A DNA stretch of 64,000 bases from Limanda limanda. Lineage: Eukaryota > Chordata > Actinopteri > Pleuronectiformes > Pleuronectidae. The translations under genes and the position numbers were made by a program. Of the stretch, positions 52,701-64,000 are shown piece after piece; the stretch's first letter is position 1; every line of letters begins with the position of its first letter. The notes under the pieces are model-generated. The model was given only the letters and a program-made list of their open reading frames with translations, did no database searches and was not told where the DNA came from. Where the stretch lies: the NCBI RefSeq assembly GCF_963576545.1, contig NC_083646.1, positions 25,932,527 to 25,996,526 of the forward strand, in the 5' to 3' direction.

Positions 52701-54276
52701 GATGTGTGCCATGGCACACTCGATTTCCCCATGTTGTGGAGGGACTGCTTCCAATGTGTCACTTAGCAAACAATTAGGGAAAGAAATGGGAACAGATTTA
52801 TATGCAGTACAAGAAAACTGCATCACTTGTGTTTCTTTGTTTATCCATCCAGTACACTACTTTTAAATAAAACCATTTGGCAGCATGTATTTTTGACTTG
52901 TGGCTTGTAGAAACAAACATGTTTGGAGCGTTGAAGGAAGTTAACTATGATATTTCAGGGTGACATTGACCAGACCCTGTCCACACTTACATGCACTGCC
53001 TATCACCATGTGGACTTTCAAATGGAGACCTTTGAAAAAAAAATTCTTCTTGGATTGGTTCAGAGCTGAAACGTAACAGATTCTTGCATTCGAGCCAAAC
53101 GCTCTCCCCGTGGTCCTCATAACGGCTGAGATAGGCTGTACTCCCTCTGGCTTCCCTATTGTGACACCTGTCGTGACGTCCGGGCAGTTTCAGCATCTGG
53201 AATCAGCAGTTAAGGTCCAAAGCTTTCTTCTTTTCTTTGTTTTACTGAAATAATTCCACTAATCAGCGAGCATCTTCTAAATCCTTTTAAAGTTTCGGAT
53301 AGAATTCTCAGCACTCTGCACCACAAACACTGGTCAAAATGCGAAGATAAAATCACGTCTGTCATTTTGGTCTGGGTGAAAGCAGGGCCTTTAACCACGA
53401 TGGTGAGGCGGCCCCTCCTTTGGGCGGGGTGGCAAAGATGACCTCTGCCTGGTAGGAAGGCCATAATAGCATCTGTGTGCTGACAGTGTGTCATTACACA
53501 CTATATTTACATGAAACGCAAAAAACAGGGGTGGTAGGTCACGATGCAAAGCTACGGGGGGTGAAGACGCTCTGGTGCATGTCAAACTAGAACCGGAGAT
53601 TACTGGAGATTATAGAACCATTTAGCCTGTTATGTGGCCCGCTGTGTGTTTTAATGGTTGGCAGGGCATGTTTTACAACATCGTTACACATTGGGGTGGC
53701 TGTGATTGCATCTACTCAACATCCACTCGATATTTTCCTTTGATAGTTAATTATAATAGGTACAGCCTGGGATAGTTTTTACTGTGGTCGAAGTGGAGAG
53801 CGATGGTGATGGTAAAATAAATAATGTGTGGTGAACAGAAACATGCTTGTTGGATAAGGAATCAGTTCATTTCAGTTCAGTGTCACTGAAGCTTGTTTTT
53901 TCCTTTTCTTTCATTGGTGCAGTAATTGAAGCAGGAACTCATTTCTGAGAACCATGTTTCTTCTTTAGTGATAAGAAAAAGCACTGCTGGTTTCACTGGA
54001 AACAGCAAATGAGCTGTGTGTCACATCACACCCACAGCTTTTAACAATTTAGATTTGCATTACCAAATCTGTGTTGGACATACGTGCAGTAATGACTGCT
54101 GGTGTTTCCCCTGTCATTCATTTCCAATCAAAAAATCTCACGTGTCCCTCACAAACCAGTCTTTGCATAGTTGTTGCTAAATATTTACACTCAACGGTGT
54201 GGTACCCGAGGTAAAAATCCCATTCATTTTCTGAATAGAGAGTTTGATTATCAGCCATTATATTGTTGGCTAGACT

Positions 54277-54743
54277 CGCAACAAGCTAGGAGATTGTGAA
54301 ACAATGACATATGTTCCTGTAGAAGCCAAAAGTCTGTTTGATCAACTGCGGTCAACATGTTTATTTATTTTTTTGTAATGTCAAGGTTAAGAACAAAATG
54401 ATCCATAACCAGAAAAAGCTACATCTGTGACTGAAGAACCTCATTGTTACCATGGAGATGGTTACCAAGACCGCAAAAATCATGTCTGCTATGAATGTAT
54501 GGTTCCTTGTTACATTGCGTTTATAGCAGAACTAACATGACAGGAAGGTAAACAGCTGCTGATGCTACAGTTGTGTCTTGTTCACAGAGATGATTGTTTT
54601 TTAGTTGGACTCCCTGCATTTGTTTCAGTGGCAAATAAAAAACACGTGAAAAAAAGTATCCTAAGCTATATCTTACAATTTTTTATTAAGTTTAGGGATC
54701 CATATTGATGGAAGATAGTCTATCCTTCCAGGGAGATGTCACC
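54277..54743. repeat. 467-bp tandem duplication, copy 1
   Basis: The unit from CGCAACAAGCTAGGAGATTG to GGGAGATGTCACC is repeated directly at a period of 467 bp. It encodes nothing recognisable and has no inverted ends, so it is a plain segmental tandem duplication. Confidence 0.96.
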
Positions 54744-55209
54744 CGCAACAAGCTAGGAGATTGTGAAACAATGACATATGTTCCTGTAGAAGCCACAAGT
54801 CTGTTTGATCAACTGCGGTCAACATGTTTATTTATTTTTTTGTAATGTCAAGGTTAAGAACAAAATGATCCATAACCAGAAAAAGCTACATCTGTGACTG
54901 AAGAACCTCATTGTTACCATGGAGATGGATACCAAGACCGCAAAAATCATGTCTGCTATGAATGTATGGTTCCTTGTTACATTGCGTTTATAGCAGAACT
55001 AACATGACAGGAAGGTAAACAGCTGCTGATGCTACAGTTGTGTCTTGTTCACAGAGATGATTGTTTTTTAGTTGGACTCCCTGCATTTGTTTCAGTGGCA
55101 AATAAAAAACACGTGAAAAAAAGTATCCTAAGCTATATCTTACAATTTTTTATTAAGTTTAGGGATCCATATTGATGGAAGATGGTCTATCCTTCCAGGG
55201 AGATGTCAC
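54744..55209. repeat. 467-bp tandem duplication, copy 2
   Basis: I counted only three mismatches against copy 1 (A/C at 54329 versus 54796, T/A at 54462 versus 54929, A/G at 54717 versus 55184). That indicates a recent duplication, or homogenisation by gene conversion. Confidence 0.96.
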
Positions 55210-56849
55210 TGGCTTCACTGCTGATTTCAGATGTTGGTGGAACACAGAGTGGGTGCATGCTAATGCAAAACAGTATATCATATTTTATTACATCCTGGAG
55301 ATATGATGCAAACCCCTTGTTGGACTAACAAAAAGGAATTCATGATAATTTCCTTGTATTGTGGCCAATTTTGTGCATTGTGTTTAATATAAAACAGGAT
55401 ATGATGTTATAGTGATACAAATTCTAGCCTTGAGGGCAGGACTAAAATCTCTGTGAACCCCCAAATATTATATCATGTGGAATAAATCTTGCATGCCTTT
55501 AGTTTACTGTCTTAAACCTGCCTTTAAAAACACAGACTCTGGTGTTGACCGACTGGAATCAAAGAGGGCGGATGGAGAACACAGGCTGTTTTTGTTCCGT
55601 TTATCCAAAGCTTCATTACCCCATCAAACATTTACCTGCAAGCGACGTGCTTTCACGAGTTCACCCACACACACACAGGCACACAGAAAGCATGTTACTG
55701 TAGATTAGTTCAGTGATGCCATATGAGCGAGTTCACTGCACAGCGTATACTGTTTGGGTTTCCAAGCTGTGGTCCACTACTTCTTTGAACACAAACAGAG
55801 CACTCACAAAGCACTACAACACAAACCATATGTACAAATGCCTGTGCTAACGATCAGACCTTCTCCTCACACTCAAATGAGCTGGATATTATGAATTCCT
55901 CTTCCTTCATTCGCAACTAACTCCTGAATAATACAAATCCAACAAGGTTTGGTTTTAATTCTGCCTGTTGAGGACGACTAATGGTTGCTAAGGAAAGAGA
56001 GTGGGGAGAGAGACAGAAACACTCCTGGTCCAACGGAGGTCATTTTGCTTGGCTGTCAGCTTGACGGGGTGTTTGTGTACCAATGATATCCTGTTAGACA
56101 CAGAGAGTAGCTCAGTCTCATCTGACGTAAGTGTCCCTAATTTGTGTGGCAACGAATTAATTTCCAGCCCCAATTGAAGGAGTGTTGCATGTCAGACTCA
56201 TGCTCACACCGTCCATGGCAGAGCAGGGAGCCTGTTACTAAGTTGGGGATGATACTTTGTTCCACATTATGCAAGGAAAGCATTTCTACTCTCAAGCTTT
56301 GGGAGCAACACATTCAGGTCTGTGGAAGTTGATACCACACAAATGCATACCATCTGTACTAGCCTGACTTTGAAGGGAGCATGATGTTTTTAAAGTTTAA
56401 ACTTGGACTTGACTTTTGTAGAACCAAAAGGTTTTTAGTGAGGAAAACACCATAGTTGTTGCTGCGATGATGTCATAATTGCTTTGTTTACATTGGAAAC
56501 AGATCCAGTTTGATCGAGTTCATTTGAACAGGGTTCTCTGGAGAACGTTATTGAAATCATGATAGATGATTTGCCAGTTCACTACTTACAGGAGAAAACA
56601 GTGATGAACCTGGCTGTAGTTCAATGCTTTATGAAGTTTCTTCACCACTGGCGAGCAGCAGACTTCAATATCACCACAAAGCATTTGACTGTTTTTTTGG
56701 GGTCCCCTGGAAACATCTCCGCTGTCGTTTTTTGCTATGTGCAGCACGTTTCTGTATCTGTATGTGTTTTCTTAATTTGCAGTGCGTTGAGCTCTGTCGG
56801 CCGCCTTCGCTTTCCCCTGAATTCTCACCCACTCATCCATCTCTTGGGG

Positions 56850-57090
56850 CGCTTTCACACCCACCTTGTTTGGTTTGGTTCTGGACTTACTTTTCAGTAA
56901 GGTCTGAAGCCAAACAAAGTGGTATGTAAGGTGCATCAGACTAAAGTCCAAACCAAAGCACCAAAATTTAGTCCAACCAACAAATTTGGTCTTGATCAAA
57001 AGAACCATAGTTTGGATCGACGCAGTTTAAAACCACTTTTCATTGTTTGCACTTTCAGACCAATTACAGGAAGTTGAGATACCATGATGA
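56850..57090. repeat. Possible MITE-like fish repeat
   Basis: The segment begins GCGCTTTCACACCCACCTTG then TTTGGTTTGGTTCTGGACTT. It contains a partly inverted echo AAAGTCCAAACCAAAGCACC near 56943. It resembles a family of short repeats common in teleosts, recognised from memory, but clear termini and a target duplication are lacking. Confidence 0.35.
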
Positions 57091-60000
57091 TATTACTGTT
57101 GCAGTAAAATTAACAAAGCAAGACTACTACTGTGCAACAATTTTTGCAGCAATTGTTATTGTGATTAGACAGTAAGCAGGTTGTTACTTCTCTCTCAAGC
57201 TACATCCCAAGTCACTTATTGGCCCTAAATCAGAATAAGGACTTTTGACTTATGAGGAAAGACTGACACTATGTGTCTGTGTCCTCATTTGAACAGTTGT
57301 CATGTCTCCAGCCTCTCTTTGACTGCTGACTTTTAATCCGTTGCTAACAGCTGGTAACAGTCTCCAGGCGTTCGAACAGCCAATTTCACTGTGGATTGGG
57401 TTCAAAGAGTCTGCTCAAAGAGCGCAGTTTAATTTTCAGTTCCCAATAAGTATCATTTTTGACCGCCTATGGAAGTATTAGCAGTTTCCAATTTAATATA
57501 TTAAAATATGTCAGCAAGCTTAAGAATATGTTTCTGTTTATGTAGCTGCCATGTAGCAATGCTTTGAAGCACGCTGTTCCATTTGCTACGCTAACAAATC
57601 TCATATCAAATCTTGTGTCTCCTTGTACTGACCAGTGGCAATGTAAAACATTTGGTTAATATTAGCAGGCTTCTCATTCTTAGCCAGTGTTGGCTACAAC
57701 CTTTGCCAACTGAAATGACAAACATGACCACCGGCCGTTTTAATCAGGAGATAGTTCACTGTTAACTCTGTGTGTAGTTTGTCCAAATGCTAAAATGAGA
57801 CCTGACTGTTTATTTATTGATGTTCTCTGAAGGGAAGTGCACTGTTTATGAGGCAAAAGCTTTTTTTTGTCAAAAATCACTTCCTCACCCCAATCATGGA
57901 ATGGCTTTAATGCCTCCCTTCCCAAATTTGGCAGTAATTTCTCACACAAAAATGGCTGATTGGTTTGTATTCATCATTTCTGTTTAATAACAGAAACAAA
58001 TGGAAATTTCTTGCAGTGTTACTTAGTGCTTTATTTTCCAAATCATGTGCCATGGTTGCTAAGGCAACAGGGTGGGGGTCATTCAAGACAAACACACACT
58101 TGGGAACAATTTAGCTTTGTCTGGTTCTTGTCTGCAGCAGCAACAGCGCATACACCTTCACATATTTTCATTCTGAATGAGATTTCAGGTTCTTAGCAAT
58201 CAGCTCGCTCACTGCAAAACCTGAATTCAGAACATTGTCTCTGTCTGACTTGTCTCCTCAGCTGCTGTAATGATGTGGGCATTTTCATCACTGACACACT
58301 GGCTCGTCTTTACATTTTTACATGGAAAGGGCAACATTACTCATCTACTTCTCTTCTCTCTACAGACGCCATCATGCGTATCATCAAATACTTGTGACGG
58401 CTACATGTGCAACATTAACCCTTAATGTGGCCTGACTGGTCAATGCGACCACACTAATTTAATGTCACTTTAGAAAACACTTTCTAGGACCAACAGAGTA
58501 ATGACAACTGAAACAATATTGCTCATAGTCTAGAAACCAGTTTCAGTCTCCCTGTTAAAATGTCATTATTGTTGTATGAATAATTTTTAGCTTGTTAGCA
58601 CATAATGAATACAAGTCGCTTGTGAAAAATAGTGAGCAGGCTACAGTCGTTATTTGAGCTGACAGCATTTAGTGTCTTTATGCTGCTCACTGCAGATCCA
58701 GCTGGTATGTTCAGGTCATGAATATGAATTAGTATTTTTGCCTACTCAAGTTAGTAATTTGTTAAACTAAAACAAAATAATTAAATGTAGTTGAACTTTA
58801 ACAGGCCCCCTGGTCAAAGCATTTCAAACTTAGCATCTCCAGAATGACACTACAAAGACACAGTGTGTTCTCATTGTATCTGATTGACAGTTGGTGCTGT
58901 GTATGTCCCTTTAAGTCCCTTCATTTCATTTCCCTGGGCCAGATCTTTTTTCTTTACCACTGGGCAGAGCCAGAGTTGACATTTTTGAAATTCTACACAT
59001 GGTGGCTTTAAATCTGAAACTGCCACAATCACTTTTTCCTGCATTCTTCTTTTCCACCCTGCTGGTGACTGCCACCACATGATGATGGTTCCCCCAGAAA
59101 ATATAGGGCAGCTTTTTTTGAACCCGTTTCAGCTCTGAGTGATTGATGAGCTAAACTTTTGTATTGGGGGTAAATCCCAGTGTATGACCTCATCCTCTAA
59201 CCATTGTGGAGGTTCAGGAAGCAGATTGTAAAAGTAAGTAACAAGTCACTAAAAGTAATTGACACAACATATTTGGAAACAGTCATATCTTAAATCAATA
59301 AGAATAAGAGAGCGGACAGCACGGACATCTGCAGTCTGACCCCTGAGCGTTTGTCTCACATGGTTTACTTTTACATATGTTTACATCATTATTTTGAAAC
59401 TTGGAACGACACTGTAACTTAATAGGTCCCCTGTCAGCATATTATTTTGTATGAGTGCATACAGTCCCATTCAGTAAATGATCTGCTGTGTGTGGTCATC
59501 TGGTGTCAACTCTGCTCAGCAGCTGGTCGGAGGAAAGTTCTAAAGGTAAAACAACAAGAGGGTGGACGTGCTTTATCTCCATCCAACACTTTGATGTCCG
59601 TCTGTGGTGCTACACCCAGAAGGACAAGTGTAAACAACTCACTCTCTCCAATATGCTGCTTTGATTTCAGTTGAACGTCCGAGATTTCAATTGAAACGCT
59701 GCATCTTCCAGCATTCCACCAGATAAAGAGCTTCCTCTTTATATTATTCTTCAAAACATCTTTATTTATGTTATCTGCTGTAATGCATGAGCTGCTGTAG
59801 ACTCTCCAGACAGCGCTACTCTCCCATTGTGTTTTTTATGAGAGAATGAAACGACTTCCAGCACTCGTCACTACACAGATTTTATCGCAGAAAGTTCATT
59901 ATGAGATTAGTCAGTCAGTGGAGTGCCACTGCCGCCGCACCAATCCATTACCGCAGCTTGATACCAACAGGTCTCTTGGTGAGCCTCCCAGTCAAATGCA

Positions 60001-63000
60001 TAAATATACCATTCTGCTGGTCACATATTTTCACTATGCGAACATGCCAGTCGGGACTTGTGGCATGTCTTCCATTCTTCAGCCGGTGACACACTCTCCC
60101 TGTGCAGAAAACCCTTGTAGACACAAAGCATTGAATCCACTGTTGGTTCCCACATGTGTCAGACGTGCCGTCGAGCAGCGGAGCTGAAGGATCTCAAGGA
60201 ACACTTATTTTGCAGGGAGGGAAGAGAGGAGTCATTGAGGTCAGCGAGGGGGAAATGTGTGAACAGTAAAACATTTCACCTTCCTGGAAGCTGAGTCAGA
60301 GCACTTCTATCCAAGCTGGGAGCGGGGCAGGAGGGAAACGATCTGGTGACATGACGGTTAAAGTTATGGCAGTGGACTGACCTGTGACACCCAAATGTAC
60401 TGGAGGAATAAATTAGATTATTACCCTTCTGCTACTTTATAGAGAACAAAATTATCAAGACTCCCTTTGAGAAAACAGCAGACTAGTCTGAGATTGTCAG
60501 GATTCTTGCTGTATATGCGTGTAGGAGAGACACTCATATTAAGCGTAGGCTGTTTGTGTTTGCACAGGGGAAGCCCCATTGATTGTTGTTTCAGTTGAAT
60601 AATTTGTTAGTTTGGAGATTAAGTTTATTTGTCCAAAACATTTTAGACCCCAGACATACTTTGGTATGCTCCTGCTAAGAATGTCTTTTAACACACAGTG
60701 CCAACTTTCCTCCGAGGCGTGCCATTTGAATTTAGTCTGGCGGTGGTTTGCAGTGATAAATCCATCATAAGGGAATTTCACAGACCCACTTTCCCTCACA
60801 ATTTTCCCTTTGAAATATCTCATAATACATGTGTGTTATGTAGGAATTCTTTCCTCTGTAAGGGACCGTGACAGGTAAGGCCCTCTAAATGTATCTCACC
60901 GTGGAGAGGAAGGTCCGTGTTAAAGATGAACTGAAAGGAAACGTGATGAGGGAGGATCCAGATAGCAGCTTGTCAAGAAAATGGAGCACCTAGTTGGCTT
61001 CACGTTACCTTGAGGATTTAGTACAACAAACACTGATTTAATATTGGACTAAAATCAGGTATGTGAATGTGAAAAAATGCTCATTCTCAATGGAAGCAGT
61101 TTTAGCTGGGTTGTCTGAAGAAAATTTGCAATAGCAAAGGTGAGGATATGTCATTGTGTTTATACAGCTTGCTCTGTTTCTCCATTTGTACCATCAATGG
61201 TACTTCATGGGGACACAAATTTACAGACACGGAGGAATATTTCCTGCACTTTTTTCCACACTGAAAATTTACTTCATCTTTTAATCAAGTTACATGAAAC
61301 CGCAACCGCAATCATGTTTGAATTGAACCACTTTAAAACAATAGTGCTTTCTTGTGTCCTATTTCTCTGCTTCCTCTTACTGCATTTACTTTTAAAATCC
61401 CATATAATACCTGTTACACACTTTCATTATTCATGATTTCCCACATGCAGAACAACCCTGAGCTTATCAAGACATGACCCACAGGAGATAAAGACAAAAA
61501 CAGTAATGTCTGAATGATTTAAATAGCGTTACCCTTCCAGTTCCCTCGGGCCCATGTGTAGATAGATTGGGTCAATGTCATACTCACAAGAATGTGGGCT
61601 CCAGCTACCTAGCCGTCGTCCCTTGCCTAAACTGAACTGACTGTTAGGCGAAAGCATTTCCTCTTGTGGGCTTTTAGTGTGAAAGGGCAACTCTGGCTCT
61701 GACAAAGGGAGTTGCGTCGTACATATTTGATAACGGCTTCACTCACAAAGCTTGTGACCAGACTGGGGACTCCTGTCGCTGCTGCGCTCCTCCTTCACTA
61801 AAACAAAGCCACACAAAAAGTCACCTTTCCAGTTACATTTGCAATTTTGTCCCTGACTTTCTGTCTAAATGTTTATAATTTTCCGTTTGGAAGCTTTGTT
61901 TTTGTTTTGGTATATTTAGCCATGTCTCGTCCTGGGCTCAGTGCCTGGGTGACAGACAGTCTCTAATTAGCACAGCAGAAATACATATTTAGAGCTGTGC
62001 GGCTTTGGAGACTGTCTTTATTTAAGTCACCAGGGAGAACAATGGAGGAAACAATGGCTGCCACCAGCCGGCAAGGTCTTCACAGCACTGACTCTGTGCT
62101 GATCTTTTAAGTGTGACGGTCCAGTTCAATTTGAAGTACTGTATAACAAGCCGCTCATGCAGAAGTTAAAAGCTTGTTTATTTTCCTCCAGTGACAGGGA
62201 GTTGGTTGTTGTACTGCAGGGTTTTACACACTGTATGAATAGCTGTGGTACCATGTCTGGTAAGGATTTAGTCTAAGCAAATCATTCTGGCAACAGTTGG
62301 TTGCATAAATAAAAGTAAATCATGGCTTAAATTATGAGTTTTGTGGCTGATCTTAATGAAGAGTTTGAGAAGAAGTGTTTGCTCCTCCTAATCATGGGCG
62401 ACACGGGTGATTTAAAGAGTTATAATAGACATTTTGGTAACAAACAGTTTGTCTCCCTGTTGCAGTGGTGATAGAGGAAGATGTGTCTTAATACTGATTT
62501 ACGTTTGTTTCCTCCATGGAGGCAGGCTGCAGCAGGAAGTGGGGGCATGGCCGACAGGCGTTACCCATGGCCCCCTGCTGATATTCCTTTAAAAAGTGAA
62601 ACTTTAATCAAAGTCTCAACATGTTCCCTCCTCTTTTGGTTCACAAATGAGTAAGCAGCAGGGAACTCTGCTGCCCTGTAATTTTGAAAATTAATTAACA
62701 TCAATTTTATTTTGCGAAAACCGAATCGAAGTAAATTATAGTCCCAGTGAAGTCTTAAATTTCACACTGAAATAAGAGTGTTAAAATAAAGAAACAATGT
62801 GTCAGTGGCTGCACGAGTTCACTGTTCTTCAGCGAGAAGTTTCAAATGAGTTTCCACCAGCATTGGCTCACCACACCAAAAATGACTTACCACATATCAC
62901 TCATTATTATTATGTCATATATCTTTTTTAATTTTCCTACAGGAGTTCATGAAATACTAGATCTAATAATATAATCATGTTCTCTGCGGGTGTGGCAAAG

Positions 63001-63610
63001 GACACCGGAGGAAAGCAACGACTGCTAAGCTCATTCAGTGTAAACCTTGTGGTGATGATCATGCCAAATAATCAAGATGAGTAACTATTTGTCAGGGAGT
63101 CAACAGGGGTTCATCCCTCATGTTGTAACATAGTACATCTATCTCACTGCCTCCGATTTGCCTGGTTTGTTGAGGTTTATTGTGCAGTAGAAAGTGATTG
63201 GAAACACAAAGGGAGATAGTTGGTGGTAGAGCTCTTCACTGAGACAGATTTCTGGAAAGGCTCCCCAAAACAGATGTGCACAAATTTTTTAAACTGTCTG
63301 AGACTGTAGTGACGCACATCATAGCTTTGACTTTAACGCTAACGTCAGCAGGCTCACAAAGAGGATTCCAACGATGTGATGCTGAGCATGTGTGATAGCC
63401 TGCTGACATGTGCTTATCAAAACTAAATCCAAATCCCAGAAATAGCTGATGGGAAATAGTTGGGAATGGTTTTGAAATGTGAAGACAAAGTTACACAATT
63501 ATCTCAAGGGAGATGCAAATGTGTGCATTGCGATGTGGCTCATGAGTAAACCAGCACCTGAGATCTTAAACAAGTGCTACGGAGTTGCCATCTGGAATTG
63601 TTAATAGGGG

Positions 63611-63880
63611 ACATAGACTAAAGATAGACGACATGACAGCTCCCCAAAAGGGAAGTCAAACCATTTTGATCGCCCCCGGTGGCTGGCTGCAGTATAACTC
63701 ATAAACCATGTCACCTTCATCTTAGTAGATGGGACACGGACAACACTAAAACGTCAAAGTACAACCTAAATACTTGTTTGGGGGGGTTTCTGTAATTTCC
63801 ACTCCACGATCACTACTGTGCAGATTCTGGCCCCAAATGACATCAAAAGACCAACATGGCTTCACCTGTATCTGCAATAT
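63611..63880. mobile_element. Inverted-repeat dispersed element, copy 2 (partial)
   Basis: It begins ACATAGACTAAAGATAGACG then ACATGACAGCTCCCC and follows the same block order as 12632-13062: GGCTGGCTGCAG, ATAAACC, AGATGGGACA-GG, and CACTACTG-GCAGA near the end. The right terminus was not identified, so the end is approximate. Confidence 0.6.
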
Positions 63881-64000
63881 TCTATCTTAATTGTTGTACA
63901 ATGGGACAAAGTGGAGACGCCTACCTATAAGGTCTATGCTACGGCAAAGTGGCAGCAATACAAATGGTAAAGACAACATGTATCAAATGTCACCATAACC

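Larger units (their letters stand above)
47318..64000. other. Intergenic region downstream of bckdhb
   Basis: No gene could be supported here on either strand. It holds two SINEs (47530-48152), a hAT-like MITE (49130-49758), a 467-bp tandem duplication (54277-55209), a possible MITE (56850-57090) and a dispersed inverted-repeat element (from 63611). The stretches 48160-49125, 49770-54270, 55215-56845 and 57095-63605 show nothing I recognise; open frames in them are short and not protein-like. Confidence 0.7.

Noticed and set aside
52704..52719. 16-bp perfect palindrome GTGTGCCATGGCACAC
   Set aside because: About one such palindrome is expected by chance in 64 kb.

Overview
The window is vertebrate nuclear DNA, most likely from a teleost fish. 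It is intron-rich and AT-rich, carries the 3' half of one conserved gene, and is strewn with transposon families typical of fish: hAT elements and their MITEs, Tc1-like elements, Tx1/L1-like LINEs and tRNA-derived SINEs. No prokaryotic, plasmid or CRISPR features are present. The species cannot be fixed from the sequence.

The only gene I can support is bckdhb, the E1-beta subunit of the mitochondrial branched-chain 2-oxoacid dehydrogenase complex, on the + strand. Six exons are intact: 56-211, 2916-3024, 11513-11610, 14565-14675, 35138-35224 and 47033-47173. They join in frame (702 nt, 233 codons plus stop) with GT/AG junctions throughout, and by homology are probably exons 5-10 of a ten-exon gene. 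The start codon, transit peptide, most of the cofactor-binding domain and the promoter lie upstream of base 1. A polyadenylation signal sits at 47312-47317. The rest, from about 47.3 to 64 kb, is intergenic with no recognisable gene.

Introns hold most of the bulk. Intron 5 (212-2915) has nothing I can name. Intron 6 (3025-11512) holds a decayed antisense L1/Tx1-like LINE (about 3224-6110) and a composite hAT-like repeat (about 8530-9496). Intron 7 (11611-14564) holds an inverted-repeat element (12632-13062) and a broken Tc1-like transposon (13176-14288). Intron 8 (14676-35137, 20.5 kb) holds microsatellites, an antisense LINE ORF1 fragment, a perfect 39-bp hairpin, two hAT-type MITEs only 22 bp apart, and a degraded SINE. 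Intron 9 (35225-47032) has three DNA transposons within 3.1 kb (36994-40109): a hAT relic with a readable transposase C-terminus, a 5-bp-TSD element, and a small hAT with a BED-like zinc-finger remnant.

Downstream of the gene are two back-to-back tRNA-derived SINEs (about 47530-48152), a hAT-like MITE (49130-49758), a 467-bp tandem duplication with three visible mismatches (54277-55209), and a second copy of the intron-7 inverted-repeat family near the right edge. I found no convincing new multi-gene system. The most distinctive signals are the transposon structures with exact target-site duplications, the GC-rich mirrored repeat inside the hAT relic, the perfect hairpin and the 467-bp duplication.
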